From an uncultured Bacteroidota bacterium (lineage in GTDB: Bacteria; Bacteroidota; Bacteroidia; Bacteroidales; UBA932): a stretch of 64,000 nucleotides of DNA. Positions within the stretch are counted from its first letter, which is position 1, and each line of letters starts with the position of its first letter. Made by a program: the position numbers and the translations under genes. Below the pieces are notes generated by a model. The model was not told the DNA's origin. It ran no database searches and saw only the letters and a list, made by a program, of their open reading frames with translations. Of the stretch, positions 8,100-17,882 are shown piece after piece. Location of the stretch: NCBI GenBank assembly GCA_937901965.1, contig CALGSW010000012.1:99591-163590 (forward strand), read 5' to 3'.

Positions 8100-9368
8100 T
8101 TAATTTGACCGTAAGATAGTCTGATCCCTGTCCGGTCCTACTGATATGATTTTTATTGGAATACCGGTCTCTTTTTCAATGAATCTGACGTAGTTCATGA
8201 ATTCAAAAGGTAGTTCACTCTCTTCAGTTATTTTGGTAAGGTCTCTTTTCCAGCCTTTAAACTCTTTATAAAGTGGCTCAACCTCAGCAAATGTGTCAAA
8301 TGGGACTTCATGGCTCTCTTTTCCGTTCACCTTGTAACCTGTAGCCACCTTAATTGTATCAAAAGTGTCAAGTACATCAGATTTCATCATGATGAGCTGA
8401 TCTACCCCGTTGATCATTATAGCATATTTAAGTGCGACTAAATCAAGCCATCCGGTTCTTCTTGGGCGGCCGGTGGTTGCGCCGAACTCAAAGCCGAGTC
8501 TTCTCAGATCTTCGCCGGTTGAATCATTTAACTCTGTAGGAAAAGGACCGCTTCCAACTCTTGTGCAGTAAGCTTTGAAAATTCCGGAGACTACCCCGAT
8601 TTTTGACGGTGATATGCCCAGTCCTGTGCAAGCTCCTGCGCAGGTAGTTGTTGAAGATGTTACAAACGGATATGACCCAAAGTCAACGTCAAGTAATGAT
8701 CCTTGTGCCCCCTCTGCCAGAACACGTTTGTTTTCCCCGAGTAAGCTGTTTACCAGGTACTCGCCGTCAACGAGATTAAATCCTTTAAGATACTCAATGG
8801 CTTCAAGCCATTCAGACTCTCTTTCGTTGATGTCATATGTATAGTCAAACTGCTTCAGGAATGAGATGTGTTTGTTTTTAAGTGTGTTGAACCTGTCTAT
8901 AAAGTTACTGGCGATTATATCACCCACCCTCAGTCCGTTTCTCCCTGTCTTGTCCATGTATGTAGGCCCGATTCCTTTCAGGGTTGAGCCTATTTTTGAT
9001 GCCCCCTTTGAAGCCTCAGAAGCTGCGTCAATTATTCTGTGTGAAGGAAGAATAAGATGAGCCTTTTTTGAGATAGCTATTCTCTCCCTTACAGGAACTC
9101 CACTGTCTTCAATCAGCTGACACTCTTCTTTGAATATTATGGGATCAATAACAACTCCATTTCCTATAATGTTAAGCGTCCCTTTCCTGAATACTCCGGA
9201 AGGAATAGTGTGAAGAACAAATTTCTTTTCATCAAAATGCAGAGAATGTCCTGCGTTTGGTCCACCCTGGAACCTTGCCACCACCGGGTAGCCCTTTGCC
9301 ATTACATCAACAATTTTTCCTTTCCCCTCATCACCCCACTGAAGGCCTAGAACAACATCAACTTTCAT
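8100..9368 (-). CDS. purA: Adenylosuccinate synthetase
   Basis: Joins IMP and aspartate with GTP to adenylosuccinate, the committed step to AMP. The 422 residues fit the family. Seen: the GTP-binding loop GDEGKGK (12-18), QGGPNAGHS with the conserved His, IGPTYMDKTGRNGLR near residue 130, SSTTTCAGACTGLG, and the C-terminal ISVGPDRDQTI. The ATG gives the standard MKVDVVLGLQ start, with no room for an upstream alternative. ssb ends 12 bp upstream and the MFS gene begins 13 bp downstream, so it sits inside a minus-strand operon. Confidence 0.97.
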   Translation of the reverse strand: MKVDVVLGLQWGDEGKGKIVDVMAKGYPVVARFQGGPNAGHSLHFDEKKFVLHTIPSGVFRKGTLNIIGNGVVIDPIIFKEECQLIEDSGVPVRERIAISKKAHLILPSHRIIDAASEASKGASKIGSTLKGIGPTYMDKTGRNGLRVGDIIASNFIDRFNTLKNKHISFLKQFDYTYDINERESEWLEAIEYLKGFNLVDGEYLVNSLLGENKRVLAEGAQGSLLDVDFGSYPFVTSSTTTCAGACTGLGISPSKIGVVSGIFKAYCTRVGSGPFPTELNDSTGEDLRRLGFEFGATTGRPRRTGWLDLVALKYAIMINGVDQLIMMKSDVLDTFDTIKVATGYKVNGKESHEVPFDTFAEVEPLYKEFKGWKRDLTKITEESELPFEFMNYVRFIEKETGIPIKIISVGPDRDQTILRSN

Positions 9369-9380
9369 AAAGTTATTATT

Positions 9381-9788
9381 TTAAAATGGTAGATCCCCAT
9401 CATCCTGGGGAATTATTTCCTGAATATTTGGCTGATTTTGCGGAGTAGCGGCATCATCCTGCCTCCTGCCTAAAACCTGTATAGAGTCAGCTACAATTTC
9501 AACAGTGTACCTTGCCTGACCGGTTTTATCCTCCCAGCTTCTTGAACGGAGCCTCCCCTCAATAAAAAGCAGAGACCCTTTTTTTACATACTTTTCAGCC
9601 CTTTCGGCAAGTAATCTCCAGCACACAATGTTATGCCATTCTGTCTGCTCCTGAAACTCACCGTTTTTATCTTTATACCTCTCAGTAGTAGCTAATGAAA
9701 AACGGGCTACGACGGATCCCCCTTCAAGATGGCGCACCTCAGGGTCTTTACCGACATTGCCGATAAGCATTACTTTATTTAATGACAT
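9381..9788 (-). CDS. ssb: Single-stranded DNA-binding protein
   Basis: Binds single-stranded DNA in replication and repair. It has 135 residues: an OB fold starting MSLNKVMLIGNVGKDPEVR, the TEWHNIVCW strand and GSLLFIEGRLRSRSW, then a Gln/Asn-rich linker and the acidic tip DDGDLPF that recruits partner proteins. It follows aroE by 40 bp and precedes purA by 12 bp. A cell may hold further SSB copies elsewhere; this one is short and has the full acidic tail, so it is likely the main one. Confidence 0.95.
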   Translation of the reverse strand: MSLNKVMLIGNVGKDPEVRHLEGGSVVARFSLATTERYKDKNGEFQEQTEWHNIVCWRLLAERAEKYVKKGSLLFIEGRLRSRSWEDKTGQARYTVEIVADSIQVLGRRQDDAATPQNQPNIQEIIPQDDGDLPF

Positions 9789-9828
9789 AATTTATGATTT
9801 TTTTAACAGGTTACAAAGATAGCAAAAT

Positions 9829-10584
9829 TTACCAGTTTCTTGCCAAGTTTTGCATAGCCTCAATATCGGGTTCTCTTCCTGTAAAAATCCTGAAAGAGGG
9901 GATAGCCTGGTTCAAGAGCCAGTGCATTCCGCTGATGTAAATTCCGCCATCATTTATTACGGATCTTTTTAAAGTTGGATTCATATATCTTGCCTCCAGT
10001 ACTACTTTATCGCTGAAGTTGAATCCGGAAAGCTTGAGGTGTCTCACAGGGATTGTGTCAACGATAATATGAGCATCTTTTGCGCACTCTTTTACTGAAT
10101 CCATTCTGCAATATGCTGTTTTTGCAGACATTGCAAAAATCTCACCCCTGAACTCCTCTCTGTTTGATATGACAACATCGACACCCATGTCCTTTAAAGC
10201 AACGGCTGCAGATCTCCCGGCACCTCCGCATCCCAGCACAACAGCCTTCATCCCCTCAAATGCATACTCTTTCAGTGAATCCATTACTCCTTGATAATCA
10301 GTATTGAATCCATGAATTTTACCCTTTTTGAAATATAACAAATTTGCTGCCCCAGACCTCATTGAACATCCGTCCAGAGAATCAGCAATATCTGCAGCCC
10401 TCTCCTTGAAGGGTGTTGTAACATTTATTGCAGTGAAACCATTTGCAATGGCATATTCAATTCCACTCTCTATTGATTCAAAGTCTAAAAGATCATAAGT
10501 ATGTTCCGTAAGCGGGTAAGCAGCACTGAACAACAGCGGGCTTTTGCTATGGGATATTGATTTACCTAGCAGACCAAATTTCAT
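9829..10584 (-). CDS. aroE: Shikimate dehydrogenase
   Basis: Reduces 3-dehydroshikimate to shikimate with NADPH in aromatic amino acid synthesis. The 251 residues are slightly short for the family, as is common in this phylum. Seen: GKSISHSKSP (7-16) for substrate binding, NVTTPFKE with the catalytic Lys, and the nucleotide loop GCGGAGRSA in the second half. The C-terminal AMQNLARNW aligns with the usual end. The start codon overlaps the stop of the rRNA methyltransferase gene by 4 bp. A second shikimate-pathway gene, aroK, lies at 14.7 kb. Confidence 0.94.
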   Translation of the reverse strand: MKFGLLGKSISHSKSPLLFSAAYPLTEHTYDLLDFESIESGIEYAIANGFTAINVTTPFKERAADIADSLDGCSMRSGAANLLYFKKGKIHGFNTDYQGVMDSLKEYAFEGMKAVVLGCGGAGRSAAVALKDMGVDVVISNREEFRGEIFAMSAKTAYCRMDSVKECAKDAHIIVDTIPVRHLKLSGFNFSDKVVLEARYMNPTLKRSVINDGGIYISGMHWLLNQAIPSFRIFTGREPDIEAMQNLARNW

Positions 10585-11369
10585 ACATCTCTTTGTCTTA
10601 ATGCTTCAAAACAAATAATTGCAGTAGAGACAGATACATTCAGTGAGTCAAGTTCACCTCTCATTGGAATCTTAATTCTTTGATCTGCTCTTTCACGCCA
10701 GAACTCTTTTAGTCCGTCCGACTCTGTTCCCATAACAATTGCCATCGGCTTTTTCATGTCAGTGAGATGGTACCAATCAGATGCTTGTAGTTCTGCAGTG
10801 AATACTTGTATCTTATTTTTTTTGAGCCATTTATATGTCTCTTCTGATGAACATGCTACTACCTGATTTGTGAAGATGCCTCCAAGGCTGGATCTTATTG
10901 TATTTGGATTATAGAGATCTGTAAGGGGGTCGCAAATGATAACGGCATCGGCTTTAGCAGCATCTGCCGTCCTGAGTATTGCTCCAAGGTTACCTGGTTT
11001 TTCAACAGACTCCAGCACTATTACAAGCGGATTCTCTGAAAGTATAATGTCATCTAGTTTCAGCTCTTTGTGCCTGACAATTGCAATTACCCCTTCGGTA
11101 GTTCCTCTGTATGCAACCTTCTCATATACCTGAGGTGAAATTGTAATAATATTGTCGGCTTTTAGAGAGGAGATGAATTTTTCATCAGAGAGACCAGGAA
11201 CTATATACAGGGTTTCAAATTCAAAACCTGCCTTTTGTGCTGCTCTGCACTCTCTTGTCCCCTCAACAATAAAACGCGCCCTCTTCCGCCTCTCTGATGA
11301 CTTTGATCCCAGTGAAGCAAGCTCTTTAATCCTCGGGTTCTGAGGAGAGGTTATGATTAATTCATTCAC
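10581..11369 (-). CDS. SpoU/TrmH-family RNA 2'-O-methyltransferase
   Basis: SAM-dependent RNA ribose methyltransferase of the knotted SPOUT class. The N-terminal part (1-95) is an L30e-like substrate-binding domain with RFIVEGTRE. The catalytic part shows motif 1 PGNLGAILRTADA, motif 2 MAIVMGTESDGL and motif 3 IPMRGELDSLNVSVSTAI. It resembles RlmB/TrmH-type enzymes acting on 23S rRNA, but the exact nucleotide cannot be told. It overlaps lysS by 8 bp upstream and aroE by 4 bp downstream, so it is translated as part of one operon. Confidence 0.92.
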   Translation of the reverse strand: MNELIITSPQNPRIKELASLGSKSSERRKRARFIVEGTRECRAAQKAGFEFETLYIVPGLSDEKFISSLKADNIITISPQVYEKVAYRGTTEGVIAIVRHKELKLDDIILSENPLVIVLESVEKPGNLGAILRTADAAKADAVIICDPLTDLYNPNTIRSSLGGIFTNQVVACSSEETYKWLKKNKIQVFTAELQASDWYHLTDMKKPMAIVMGTESDGLKEFWRERADQRIKIPMRGELDSLNVSVSTAIICFEALRQRDV

Positions 11370-12891
11370 TTTTACTAACCGGTTTCTCCGGCCTCATCTG
11401 AGGGAAGAAGAGTACATCCTGAATTGATGTGGAGTTGGTCATGAACATAGTGAGACGGTCAATTCCTATTCCCATTCCGGATGTAGGCGGCATCCCGTAT
11501 TCAAGTGATCTTACAAAGTCCATATCAATAAACATGGCCTCGTCGTCACCCTTGTCTTTCAGCTTTATCTGGTCCTTGAATCGTTCAAGCTGATCAATAG
11601 GGTCGTTTAGTTCACTATATGCGTTTGCAAGCTCTTTTCCGTTTACGAACAATTCAAATCTCTCTGTAAGGGCCGGGTTTGATCGGTGCCTCTTTGTCAG
11701 GGGAGATGTCTCTACCGGGTAGTCGGTTATAAAGGTTGGCTGTATCAGATGCTCCTCGCAGTATTCACCAAAGATGGCATCAATCAGCTTACCAACGCCC
11801 ATACTCTTTGATACCGGTACATTTAATTTTTCACAGACCTTTCTAAGCTCCTCTTCGTCCATACCTGCTACATCAACTCCTGCATATTCCTTTATTGCGT
11901 CAAGCATTGGAAGTCTTCTGAAGGGTGCTTTGAAGTCAATCTCTTTGCCCCAAACTGTGACATTTGTTTTACCATGGAGTGTAAGTGCGACTCTCTCAAT
12001 CATCTTTTCAACGAACTCCATCATCCAGAAGTAGTCCTTGTAAGCAACATATATCTCCAGTACGGTGAATTCCGGATTGTGTGTACGGTCCATTCCTTCG
12101 TTCCTGAAATCTTTTGCGAATTCATACACTCCGGTATAGCCGCCTACAATCAGCTTTTTAAGATATAGTTCGTTTGCAATCCTCAGATAAAGAGGAATGT
12201 CCAGGGCGTTATGGTGTGTTATGAATGGTCTTGCCGCTGCACCCCCAGGTATTGGCTGCAGGATAGGAGTCTCAACCTCCATATAGCCATGCTCATTAAA
12301 GAAGCTCCTCATTGTATTCATAATCTGAGTGCGCTTCATGAATGTCTCCCTTACCTGCGGATTTACGATAAGGTCTACATATCTCATTCTGTATCTTAGT
12401 TCAGGATCTGAGAATTCATCATATTTCTGCCCATCTTTCTCTTTCACAATTGGAAGTACCCTTAGTGATTTACTTAGTACTGTAAGCTCCTTTGCATGTA
12501 TTGAAAGCTCTCCGGCCTGTGTGATAAATGCATATCCTTTAATTCCTACTATATCACCAATATCAAGTAATTTTTTGAAGATGGTGTTATACATTGTTTT
12601 ATCCTCACCTGGACATATCTCATCTCTCTTTATATAAATCTGGATTCTACCCTTTTCATCCTGTATCTCCATAAATGCGGCTGCCCCCATGATTCTCCTT
12701 GTCATGATTCTTCCAGCAATCGAGATATCCCTGAGGTTGCCCTCTTCCGGGTTATATTGTTCTCTTATCTGACTTGTAGTAATATTTACTTCGTAAGCGG
12801 CTGCGGGGTAAGGGTCAATACCCAGTTCCCTCATAGCCTTCAGCGAATCTCTTCTGATAATTTCCTGTTCGCTGAGTTCTGTGTAATCCAT
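11362..12891 (-). CDS. lysS: Lysine--tRNA ligase, class II
   Basis: Charges tRNA-Lys. N-terminal OB anticodon domain up to about residue 165, then the class II core with motif 2 FRNEGMDRTHNPEFT, the ELYLKKL segment and motif 3 GMGIGIDRL close to the end. I take the ATG at 12889-12891 (MDYTELSEQE, 509 residues). An upstream in-frame Met at 12918 would overlap a good -7 promoter element (12916-12923), so that start is unlikely. It is the first gene of a run lysS, SpoU methyltransferase, aroE, ssb, purA, MFS. It is shorter than many Bacteroides LysS, which carry a C-terminal extension. Confidence 0.96.
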   Translation of the reverse strand: MDYTELSEQEIIRRDSLKAMRELGIDPYPAAAYEVNITTSQIREQYNPEEGNLRDISIAGRIMTRRIMGAAAFMEIQDEKGRIQIYIKRDEICPGEDKTMYNTIFKKLLDIGDIVGIKGYAFITQAGELSIHAKELTVLSKSLRVLPIVKEKDGQKYDEFSDPELRYRMRYVDLIVNPQVRETFMKRTQIMNTMRSFFNEHGYMEVETPILQPIPGGAAARPFITHHNALDIPLYLRIANELYLKKLIVGGYTGVYEFAKDFRNEGMDRTHNPEFTVLEIYVAYKDYFWMMEFVEKMIERVALTLHGKTNVTVWGKEIDFKAPFRRLPMLDAIKEYAGVDVAGMDEEELRKVCEKLNVPVSKSMGVGKLIDAIFGEYCEEHLIQPTFITDYPVETSPLTKRHRSNPALTERFELFVNGKELANAYSELNDPIDQLERFKDQIKLKDKGDDEAMFIDMDFVRSLEYGMPPTSGMGIGIDRLTMFMTNSTSIQDVLFFPQMRPEKPVSKSE

Positions 12892-12915
12892 ACAATTGAC
12901 TATTTTGTTAAAGTG

Positions 12916-12923
12916 CAAAAGTA
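12916..12923 (-). promoter_or_regulatory. -7 promoter element for lysS
   Basis: Minus strand reads TACTTTTG, an exact match to the Bacteroidota TAnnTTTG element, 25 bp before the chosen lysS ATG. No clear -33 TTTG is seen at the expected distance. Confidence 0.5.
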
Positions 12924-12956
12924 GCTTTTTTTATGAACTTTTTGAAATATAATAGT

Positions 12957-12964
12957 TATCTTTG
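12957..12964 (+). promoter_or_regulatory. -7 promoter element for recJ
   Basis: TATCTTTG matches TAnnTTTG and ends 7 bp before the ATG at 12972. Transcription would begin at or next to the start codon, giving a leaderless or nearly leaderless message. The upstream TTTG at 12941-12944 is closer than the usual -33 spacing. Confidence 0.45.
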
Positions 12965-12971
12965 TCAGGAT

Positions 12972-14705
12972 ATGGCACTGGATAAGCAATGGATAGTAAA
13001 GGAACCGGGAAATCCGGCATTGGTAAGAAAACTCGCGGAAGATCTGGGAGTAGATGAGGCGTTGGCAAATTTGCTGGTTCAGAGAAATATAAAGACTTTT
13101 GCAGAGGCAAAGTCTTTTTTTCGCCCCAGGCTTGAAGAGCTACATGACCCGTACCTAATGAAGGATATGGAGCAGGCGGTTGAAAGACTAGACAGAGCTC
13201 TGAGCAACAACGAGAAAATCTTAGTATACGGTGATTATGATGTGGACGGAACTACTGCAGTGGCTCTGGTCTTCTCATTCCTGAGGAACCTTCATAAAAA
13301 TATGGGCTACTATATTCCCGACAGATATGACGAGGGATATGGTGTTTCATATAAGGGTATTGACTGGGCACATGAAAACGGATATTCGCTTATCATAGCT
13401 TTGGATTGTGGAATCAAGGCTGTAGAGAAGGTTGCCTACGCACAGACTCTTGGTATTGATTTTATAATATGCGATCACCACTTACCGGATGAGAGGCTTC
13501 CGGATGCGGTTGCTGTTCTTGATCCCAAACGTGCCGACTGTACATATCCGTTTGATGACCTTTCCGGATGCGGTGTGGGATTTAAGTTTATGCAGGCTTT
13601 TGCCTCAAGGAGGCATATTGAATTCGGACAGCTCATTCCGCTTATGGATTTACTGGTTGTAAGCATTGCTTCGGACCTGGTTTTAATGACCGGTGAAAAC
13701 AGAATTCTGGCCCACTTTGGTTTAAAACAACTTAATGAGAGCCCCAGGAAGGGTCTGCTTTCAATTATCAAACTTTCAGGCCTTGAAAAGCACGTTATTA
13801 CGATAGATGATATAGTATTCAAAATAGGTCCCAGAATTAATGCTGCAGGAAGGATGGAGTCGGGTAAAACCGCTGTTGATCTTCTCATAAGCAGAAACGA
13901 TGATGAGGCCAGAAATATTGGAGATACAATTAATACTCACAACAACGACAGAAAGAGCATTGATCGTGAAATTACTCAGGCTGCCATTGAGATGGCTGCA
14001 ACTGCAAAGGATTATACTGAGAGAAAATCTACTGTTCTTTATAATCCTTCATGGCATAAGGGAGTTTTGGGCATTGTAGCTTCAAGATTGGTTGAGACCT
14101 ACTATCGTCCCACTATTGTTCTTACCGAATCTAATGGTTTCATTACAGGATCGGCTAGAAGTATTCCAGGTTTTGACCTTTATGAGGCAATTGAGAGTTG
14201 TTCAGATCTGCTGGAAAACTTTGGAGGTCATATGTACGCTGCAGGTCTTACCCTTAAAGAGGAGAATTTTTCACAATTCTGCTTAAGGTTTGAAGAGTTT
14301 GTAAGAAATAAGATTACAAAAGAGTTGCTTACTCCAATAATCAATATTGATACATATTTGGAGTTCAGGCAGATAACACCTAAATTTTTTAGGATATTAA
14401 AACAGTTCCAGCCTTTTGGCCCCGGAAATATGTCACCAGTTTTTATAACTGAAAATGTTTATGACAATGGTAACGGCAGAAGGGTGGGCTCAGATGCAGG
14501 ACATCTTAAACTTGAATTGATTCAGGAGGATGAACCACACAGGCATATCTCAGCTATTGCATTTAACAGAGCTGAACACTTTGAACATCTGAAGTCCGGT
14601 AATCCTGTTGATATATGTTACTCAATTGCAGAGAATTATTACAGGGGTATTGCCAATATCCAGTTAAGAGTAAGGGATATTAAACTTAGGGAAGAGATTA
14701 TATAG
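12972..14705 (+). CDS. recJ: Single-stranded-DNA-specific exonuclease RecJ
   Basis: 5'-3' exonuclease on single-stranded DNA in recombination and mismatch repair. DHH phosphoesterase motifs: VYGDYDVDGTTA (near residues 85-97), ALDCGIKA, ICDHHLPDE, then INAAGRMESG; the DHHA1 part shows FGGHMYAAGLT. The C-terminal OB-like domain begins near residue 440 and carries QPFGPGN. I choose ATG 12972 (MALDKQWIVKEP, 577 residues): this matches the usual RecJ N-terminus, while the in-frame Met at 12933 lies upstream of the -7 element. The 3' end overlaps convergent aroK by 8 bp. Confidence 0.95.
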   Translation: MALDKQWIVKEPGNPALVRKLAEDLGVDEALANLLVQRNIKTFAEAKSFFRPRLEELHDPYLMKDMEQAVERLDRALSNNEKILVYGDYDVDGTTAVALVFSFLRNLHKNMGYYIPDRYDEGYGVSYKGIDWAHENGYSLIIALDCGIKAVEKVAYAQTLGIDFIICDHHLPDERLPDAVAVLDPKRADCTYPFDDLSGCGVGFKFMQAFASRRHIEFGQLIPLMDLLVVSIASDLVLMTGENRILAHFGLKQLNESPRKGLLSIIKLSGLEKHVITIDDIVFKIGPRINAAGRMESGKTAVDLLISRNDDEARNIGDTINTHNNDRKSIDREITQAAIEMAATAKDYTERKSTVLYNPSWHKGVLGIVASRLVETYYRPTIVLTESNGFITGSARSIPGFDLYEAIESCSDLLENFGGHMYAAGLTLKEENFSQFCLRFEEFVRNKITKELLTPIINIDTYLEFRQITPKFFRILKQFQPFGPGNMSPVFITENVYDNGNGRRVGSDAGHLKLELIQEDEPHRHISAIAFNRAEHFEHLKSGNPVDICYSIAENYYRGIANIQLRVRDIKLREEII

Positions 14706-15216
14706 AATTCATTATTGTTGATAATATCTCTCTAACACTGTAATTATCAACGTTTACTATTAGTTTTGCCGCGCTCTCATATCCTGGCTCTCTCTCTTTG
14801 AACAGCCTTTCAACCTCTTTTCTTAACTCTTTTTCATTTTTGTCTTTAACCAGAGGCCTGCTTTTGTGAGCTCTTGATAACCTTTCCGTTATTGTGTCAA
14901 GTGATGCCTTAAGATATATGCAAAAAGTCTCCTCAGCTATAGTAAATCGGTTTTTATTCGAGAGCAACGCTCCTCCCCCCAGTGACACAACAAGAACTTT
15001 ATCCTTACATTTGTTAATCAAGTTTTCAAGGTAAAATTCCTCAAGTCTTCTGAATTCTCCTTCACCCTTTTTTTTAAATATTTCATCTACACTCATTCCT
15101 TCACCCTGTTCAATAACAGAGTCCAGATCTGCAAAACTGCAATACAGATGGTTAGCAAGTCTTGAGGCAATTGTACTTTTGCCTACTCCCATAAAACCTG
15201 TTAGGGTGATAATCAT
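14698..15216 (-). CDS. aroK: Shikimate kinase
   Basis: Phosphorylates shikimate at O-3 with ATP. The 172 residues carry the P-loop GFMGVGKST (7-15), the ADLDS acid pair for shikimate and Mg, the GGGALL motif near residue 80, and SRPLV in the lid region. It lies 6 bp after the parC-like gene on the same strand, at the end of the rluB-era-parC run, and overlaps convergent recJ by 8 bp. Only one start is plausible (MIITLTGFMG). Confidence 0.95.
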   Translation of the reverse strand: MIITLTGFMGVGKSTIASRLANHLYCSFADLDSVIEQGEGMSVDEIFKKKGEGEFRRLEEFYLENLINKCKDKVLVVSLGGGALLSNKNRFTIAEETFCIYLKASLDTITERLSRAHKSRPLVKDKNEKELRKEVERLFKEREPGYESAAKLIVNVDNYSVREILSTIMNSI

Positions 15217-15222
15217 GTTTTG

Positions 15223-17865
15223 TTAAAAAAGGGTGGGAGAGTCTTGTTGCTCTTCAGGTTGAGTTAACTCCTCAATGTTATTCTCCTGTTCCTCCTGATC
15301 TTTTTGCAGAGGTTCAATAAATCTTATTGACTCTACTTCAAAATTTGTGAGTCTCTTGCCTTTTGCCCGTATACTTTTGCCTGCAATAAAACTCTCTGCA
15401 TCAACTATCTCTGCCGGTCTCTTTGCGTGTTTACCGCCAAATTGTATCTCAACCTGAGGAAATTTGTCATTTGATATGTCCAGCATATAACTACCTGGCG
15501 CATCTGAAATAAATGAAGAGACAATGTTATCATTTGGTTCAAAAGGGAACCTTTTTATGTAATAACATGACTGCTCGGCATCAAAATAGATAACTGTGTA
15601 TATTTTCTGAGTGTCCAGCTTCTCAACTAGCTTTAAATCTCCCTGGTATCTGTTACTTAAGTCAAAATTTGTGGTGTAGTACTCTCCATTTTTACAAATT
15701 GCCAGTATGTGATCTCCCTGGAGGTATTCGCCCAAAAATATCCCTCTTGAGTCTGAGTTTAATCTGTTTATATCTGTATCAAACCAGATGGACTGACCTC
15801 CAAACTGAGAAACACCTTTTGATTTTAGCTGAATTTTATGGACAGGATTTTTACTGAACACATTTCCTCGCGATCCTCTGTTTTTTATTGCAAGGGTTGA
15901 AAAATCGTATTCAAATATCAGCTTCTTGAGTTTTGGGCGTGGCTTTAGGAAAACCTTTAGTACTTCAGCCTCTCCGTTAGGGTTCTCTGTGAACCATAAA
16001 ACCTGAGACCCATCCTTACCCTGTGTCAGGTCGTACTCTTTATCTCTTGTCATGCTGGTTACGGCAAACCTTTTTACGAAATATTCACCACTTTTGCCAT
16101 GTCTGTACACAGCATTATATATAGTGCGTTCGTCGTTCTTTTTAAATACGCCCACATGAATTATCCCTTTACCTACAAAAGCCTTGTCCTGAATTTTTGT
16201 AACCAGATACTTTCCGTTTGACAAAAAGACTATAACATCATCAATATCTGAACACTCACAAACAAATTCTGCATTTTCATCTCTGCGAAGGTCCATCCCA
16301 ACAAAGCCCTCCTCCTTATTTGCATAAAGTTTTGCGTTAACGGCAACCACCTTAGTTGCCTCTATTGTTTCAAAGCTGGTGATAGTGGTCTTTCTTGGAA
16401 ATCTCTCTCCGTACTTTTTCTTTATCTGCTGATAATATTTTATGGTATAGCTATTAAGATGCTCAAGATTATTCTTTACTTCAGCCATCTCCTCTTCCAT
16501 CTTCCTGATTGCATCTTCAAGTGCCTTCATATCAAACATGGAGATTTTGCGGACGGGCTTTTCAACCAGTTTCAGAATATCTTCCCTGATTATAGGTTTA
16601 CGCAGTCTTTGCTGATATCTCAGGAGTTCTGACTCAATATTGTCCAGCTGATCTTTCCATGAATCAGTCTTCTTCTCAAGTTCTTTATATATTTTTTCTT
16701 CAAAAAATATCTTTTCAAGCGATGTGTAGTGCCATGAGTCCTCAAGTTCTGCAAGCCTTATTTCTAGTTCTCTCTTCAGGAGACTTTTTGTGTACTCAGC
16801 GTTATGTTTAAGAATTTCGTCAACACCAAGAAAACATGGGTGACTATCTTTAATCACACATGAATTTGGCGATATTGAAACCTCGCAATCGGTAAATGCA
16901 TAAAGTGCGTCAATGGTCTTGTCGGGAGAGACTTCATTATGAAGATGTACTACTATCTCGGCACCCGATGAGGTATTATCATCAACCTTCCTGATCTTGA
17001 TTTTTCCTTTATCGTTGGCTTTAAGGATTGACTCAATGAGTTTGCCGGTTGTCTGTCCAAAAGGAATCTCGGTTATTGAGAGGGTACGTTTATCAACTTT
17101 TGTGATTTTCGCTCTAACCTTAACCGCACCTCCTCTAAGCCCCTGATTATATTTACTGCAATCTGCAAGACCGCCTGTTGGGAAGTCCGGAAGTATGGTA
17201 AATTCATTATTATTAAGATAGGCTATACATGCATCTATCAGCTCATTAAGGTTGTGAGGAAGTATTTTTGAAGCAAGCCCTACTGCAATACCCTCTACAC
17301 CCTGAGCCAGCAACAGCGGGAATTTTACCGGAAGGTTGACAGGCTCCTGATTTCTGCCGTCATATGACGGCATCCATTCAGTTGTTTTAGGATTAAAAAC
17401 AACCTCGTTTGCAAATTTACTGAGCCTTGCCTCTATATATCTTGGAGCGGCGGCACTATCTCCGGTGAGTGTGTTGCCCCAGTTACCCTGGCAGTCAACT
17501 AACAGATCTTTCTGACCCAGTTGAACAAGTGCATCCCCAATGGAGGCGTCTCCGTGTGGGTGAAACTGCATTGTATGACCAATGATATTTGCAACTTTGT
17601 TATACCTGCCGTCATCCATTCTCTTCATTGAGTGGAGAATACGTCTCTGAACCGGTTTCAGACCGTCATTGATATGGGGGACAGCTCTTTCAAGTATAAC
17701 ATAGGAAGCATAATCAAGGAACCAATCTTTGTACATACCCGTAAGTTTGTACTTCTTGTCTCCCTCATTTATGAGTTTGTCATACTTACTGTTCTCAGAT
17801 GATTCGGAAATGTCGTCAGATTCTTCCTGAAGTTCGGGTTCGTAATCAAGGTCAGGGGTGCTCAT
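15223..17865 (-). CDS. Type IIA topoisomerase A subunit (ParC-like)
   Basis: DNA cleavage/rejoining subunit of topoisomerase IV or gyrase; 880 residues. The winged-helix region has DGLKPVQRRILHSM and FHPHGDASIGDALV, and the catalytic Tyr sits in AAPRYIE (about residue 142). It keeps the Bacteroidota style with few conserved gyrase-box signatures: the C-terminal half is a set of beta-pinwheel blades and I do not see a clear QRRGGKG gyrase box, which favours a ParC-type role. The tail (about 850-880) is acidic and Glu/Gln rich. The partner B subunit is not in the window. It sits 17 bp after era and 6 bp before aroK. Confidence 0.9.
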   Translation of the reverse strand: MSTPDLDYEPELQEESDDISESSENSKYDKLINEGDKKYKLTGMYKDWFLDYASYVILERAVPHINDGLKPVQRRILHSMKRMDDGRYNKVANIIGHTMQFHPHGDASIGDALVQLGQKDLLVDCQGNWGNTLTGDSAAAPRYIEARLSKFANEVVFNPKTTEWMPSYDGRNQEPVNLPVKFPLLLAQGVEGIAVGLASKILPHNLNELIDACIAYLNNNEFTILPDFPTGGLADCSKYNQGLRGGAVKVRAKITKVDKRTLSITEIPFGQTTGKLIESILKANDKGKIKIRKVDDNTSSGAEIVVHLHNEVSPDKTIDALYAFTDCEVSISPNSCVIKDSHPCFLGVDEILKHNAEYTKSLLKRELEIRLAELEDSWHYTSLEKIFFEEKIYKELEKKTDSWKDQLDNIESELLRYQQRLRKPIIREDILKLVEKPVRKISMFDMKALEDAIRKMEEEMAEVKNNLEHLNSYTIKYYQQIKKKYGERFPRKTTITSFETIEATKVVAVNAKLYANKEEGFVGMDLRRDENAEFVCECSDIDDVIVFLSNGKYLVTKIQDKAFVGKGIIHVGVFKKNDERTIYNAVYRHGKSGEYFVKRFAVTSMTRDKEYDLTQGKDGSQVLWFTENPNGEAEVLKVFLKPRPKLKKLIFEYDFSTLAIKNRGSRGNVFSKNPVHKIQLKSKGVSQFGGQSIWFDTDINRLNSDSRGIFLGEYLQGDHILAICKNGEYYTTNFDLSNRYQGDLKLVEKLDTQKIYTVIYFDAEQSCYYIKRFPFEPNDNIVSSFISDAPGSYMLDISNDKFPQVEIQFGGKHAKRPAEIVDAESFIAGKSIRAKGKRLTNFEVESIRFIEPLQKDQEEQENNIEELTQPEEQQDSPTLF

Positions 17866-17882
17866 TCTGCTTGTTGGTTTTT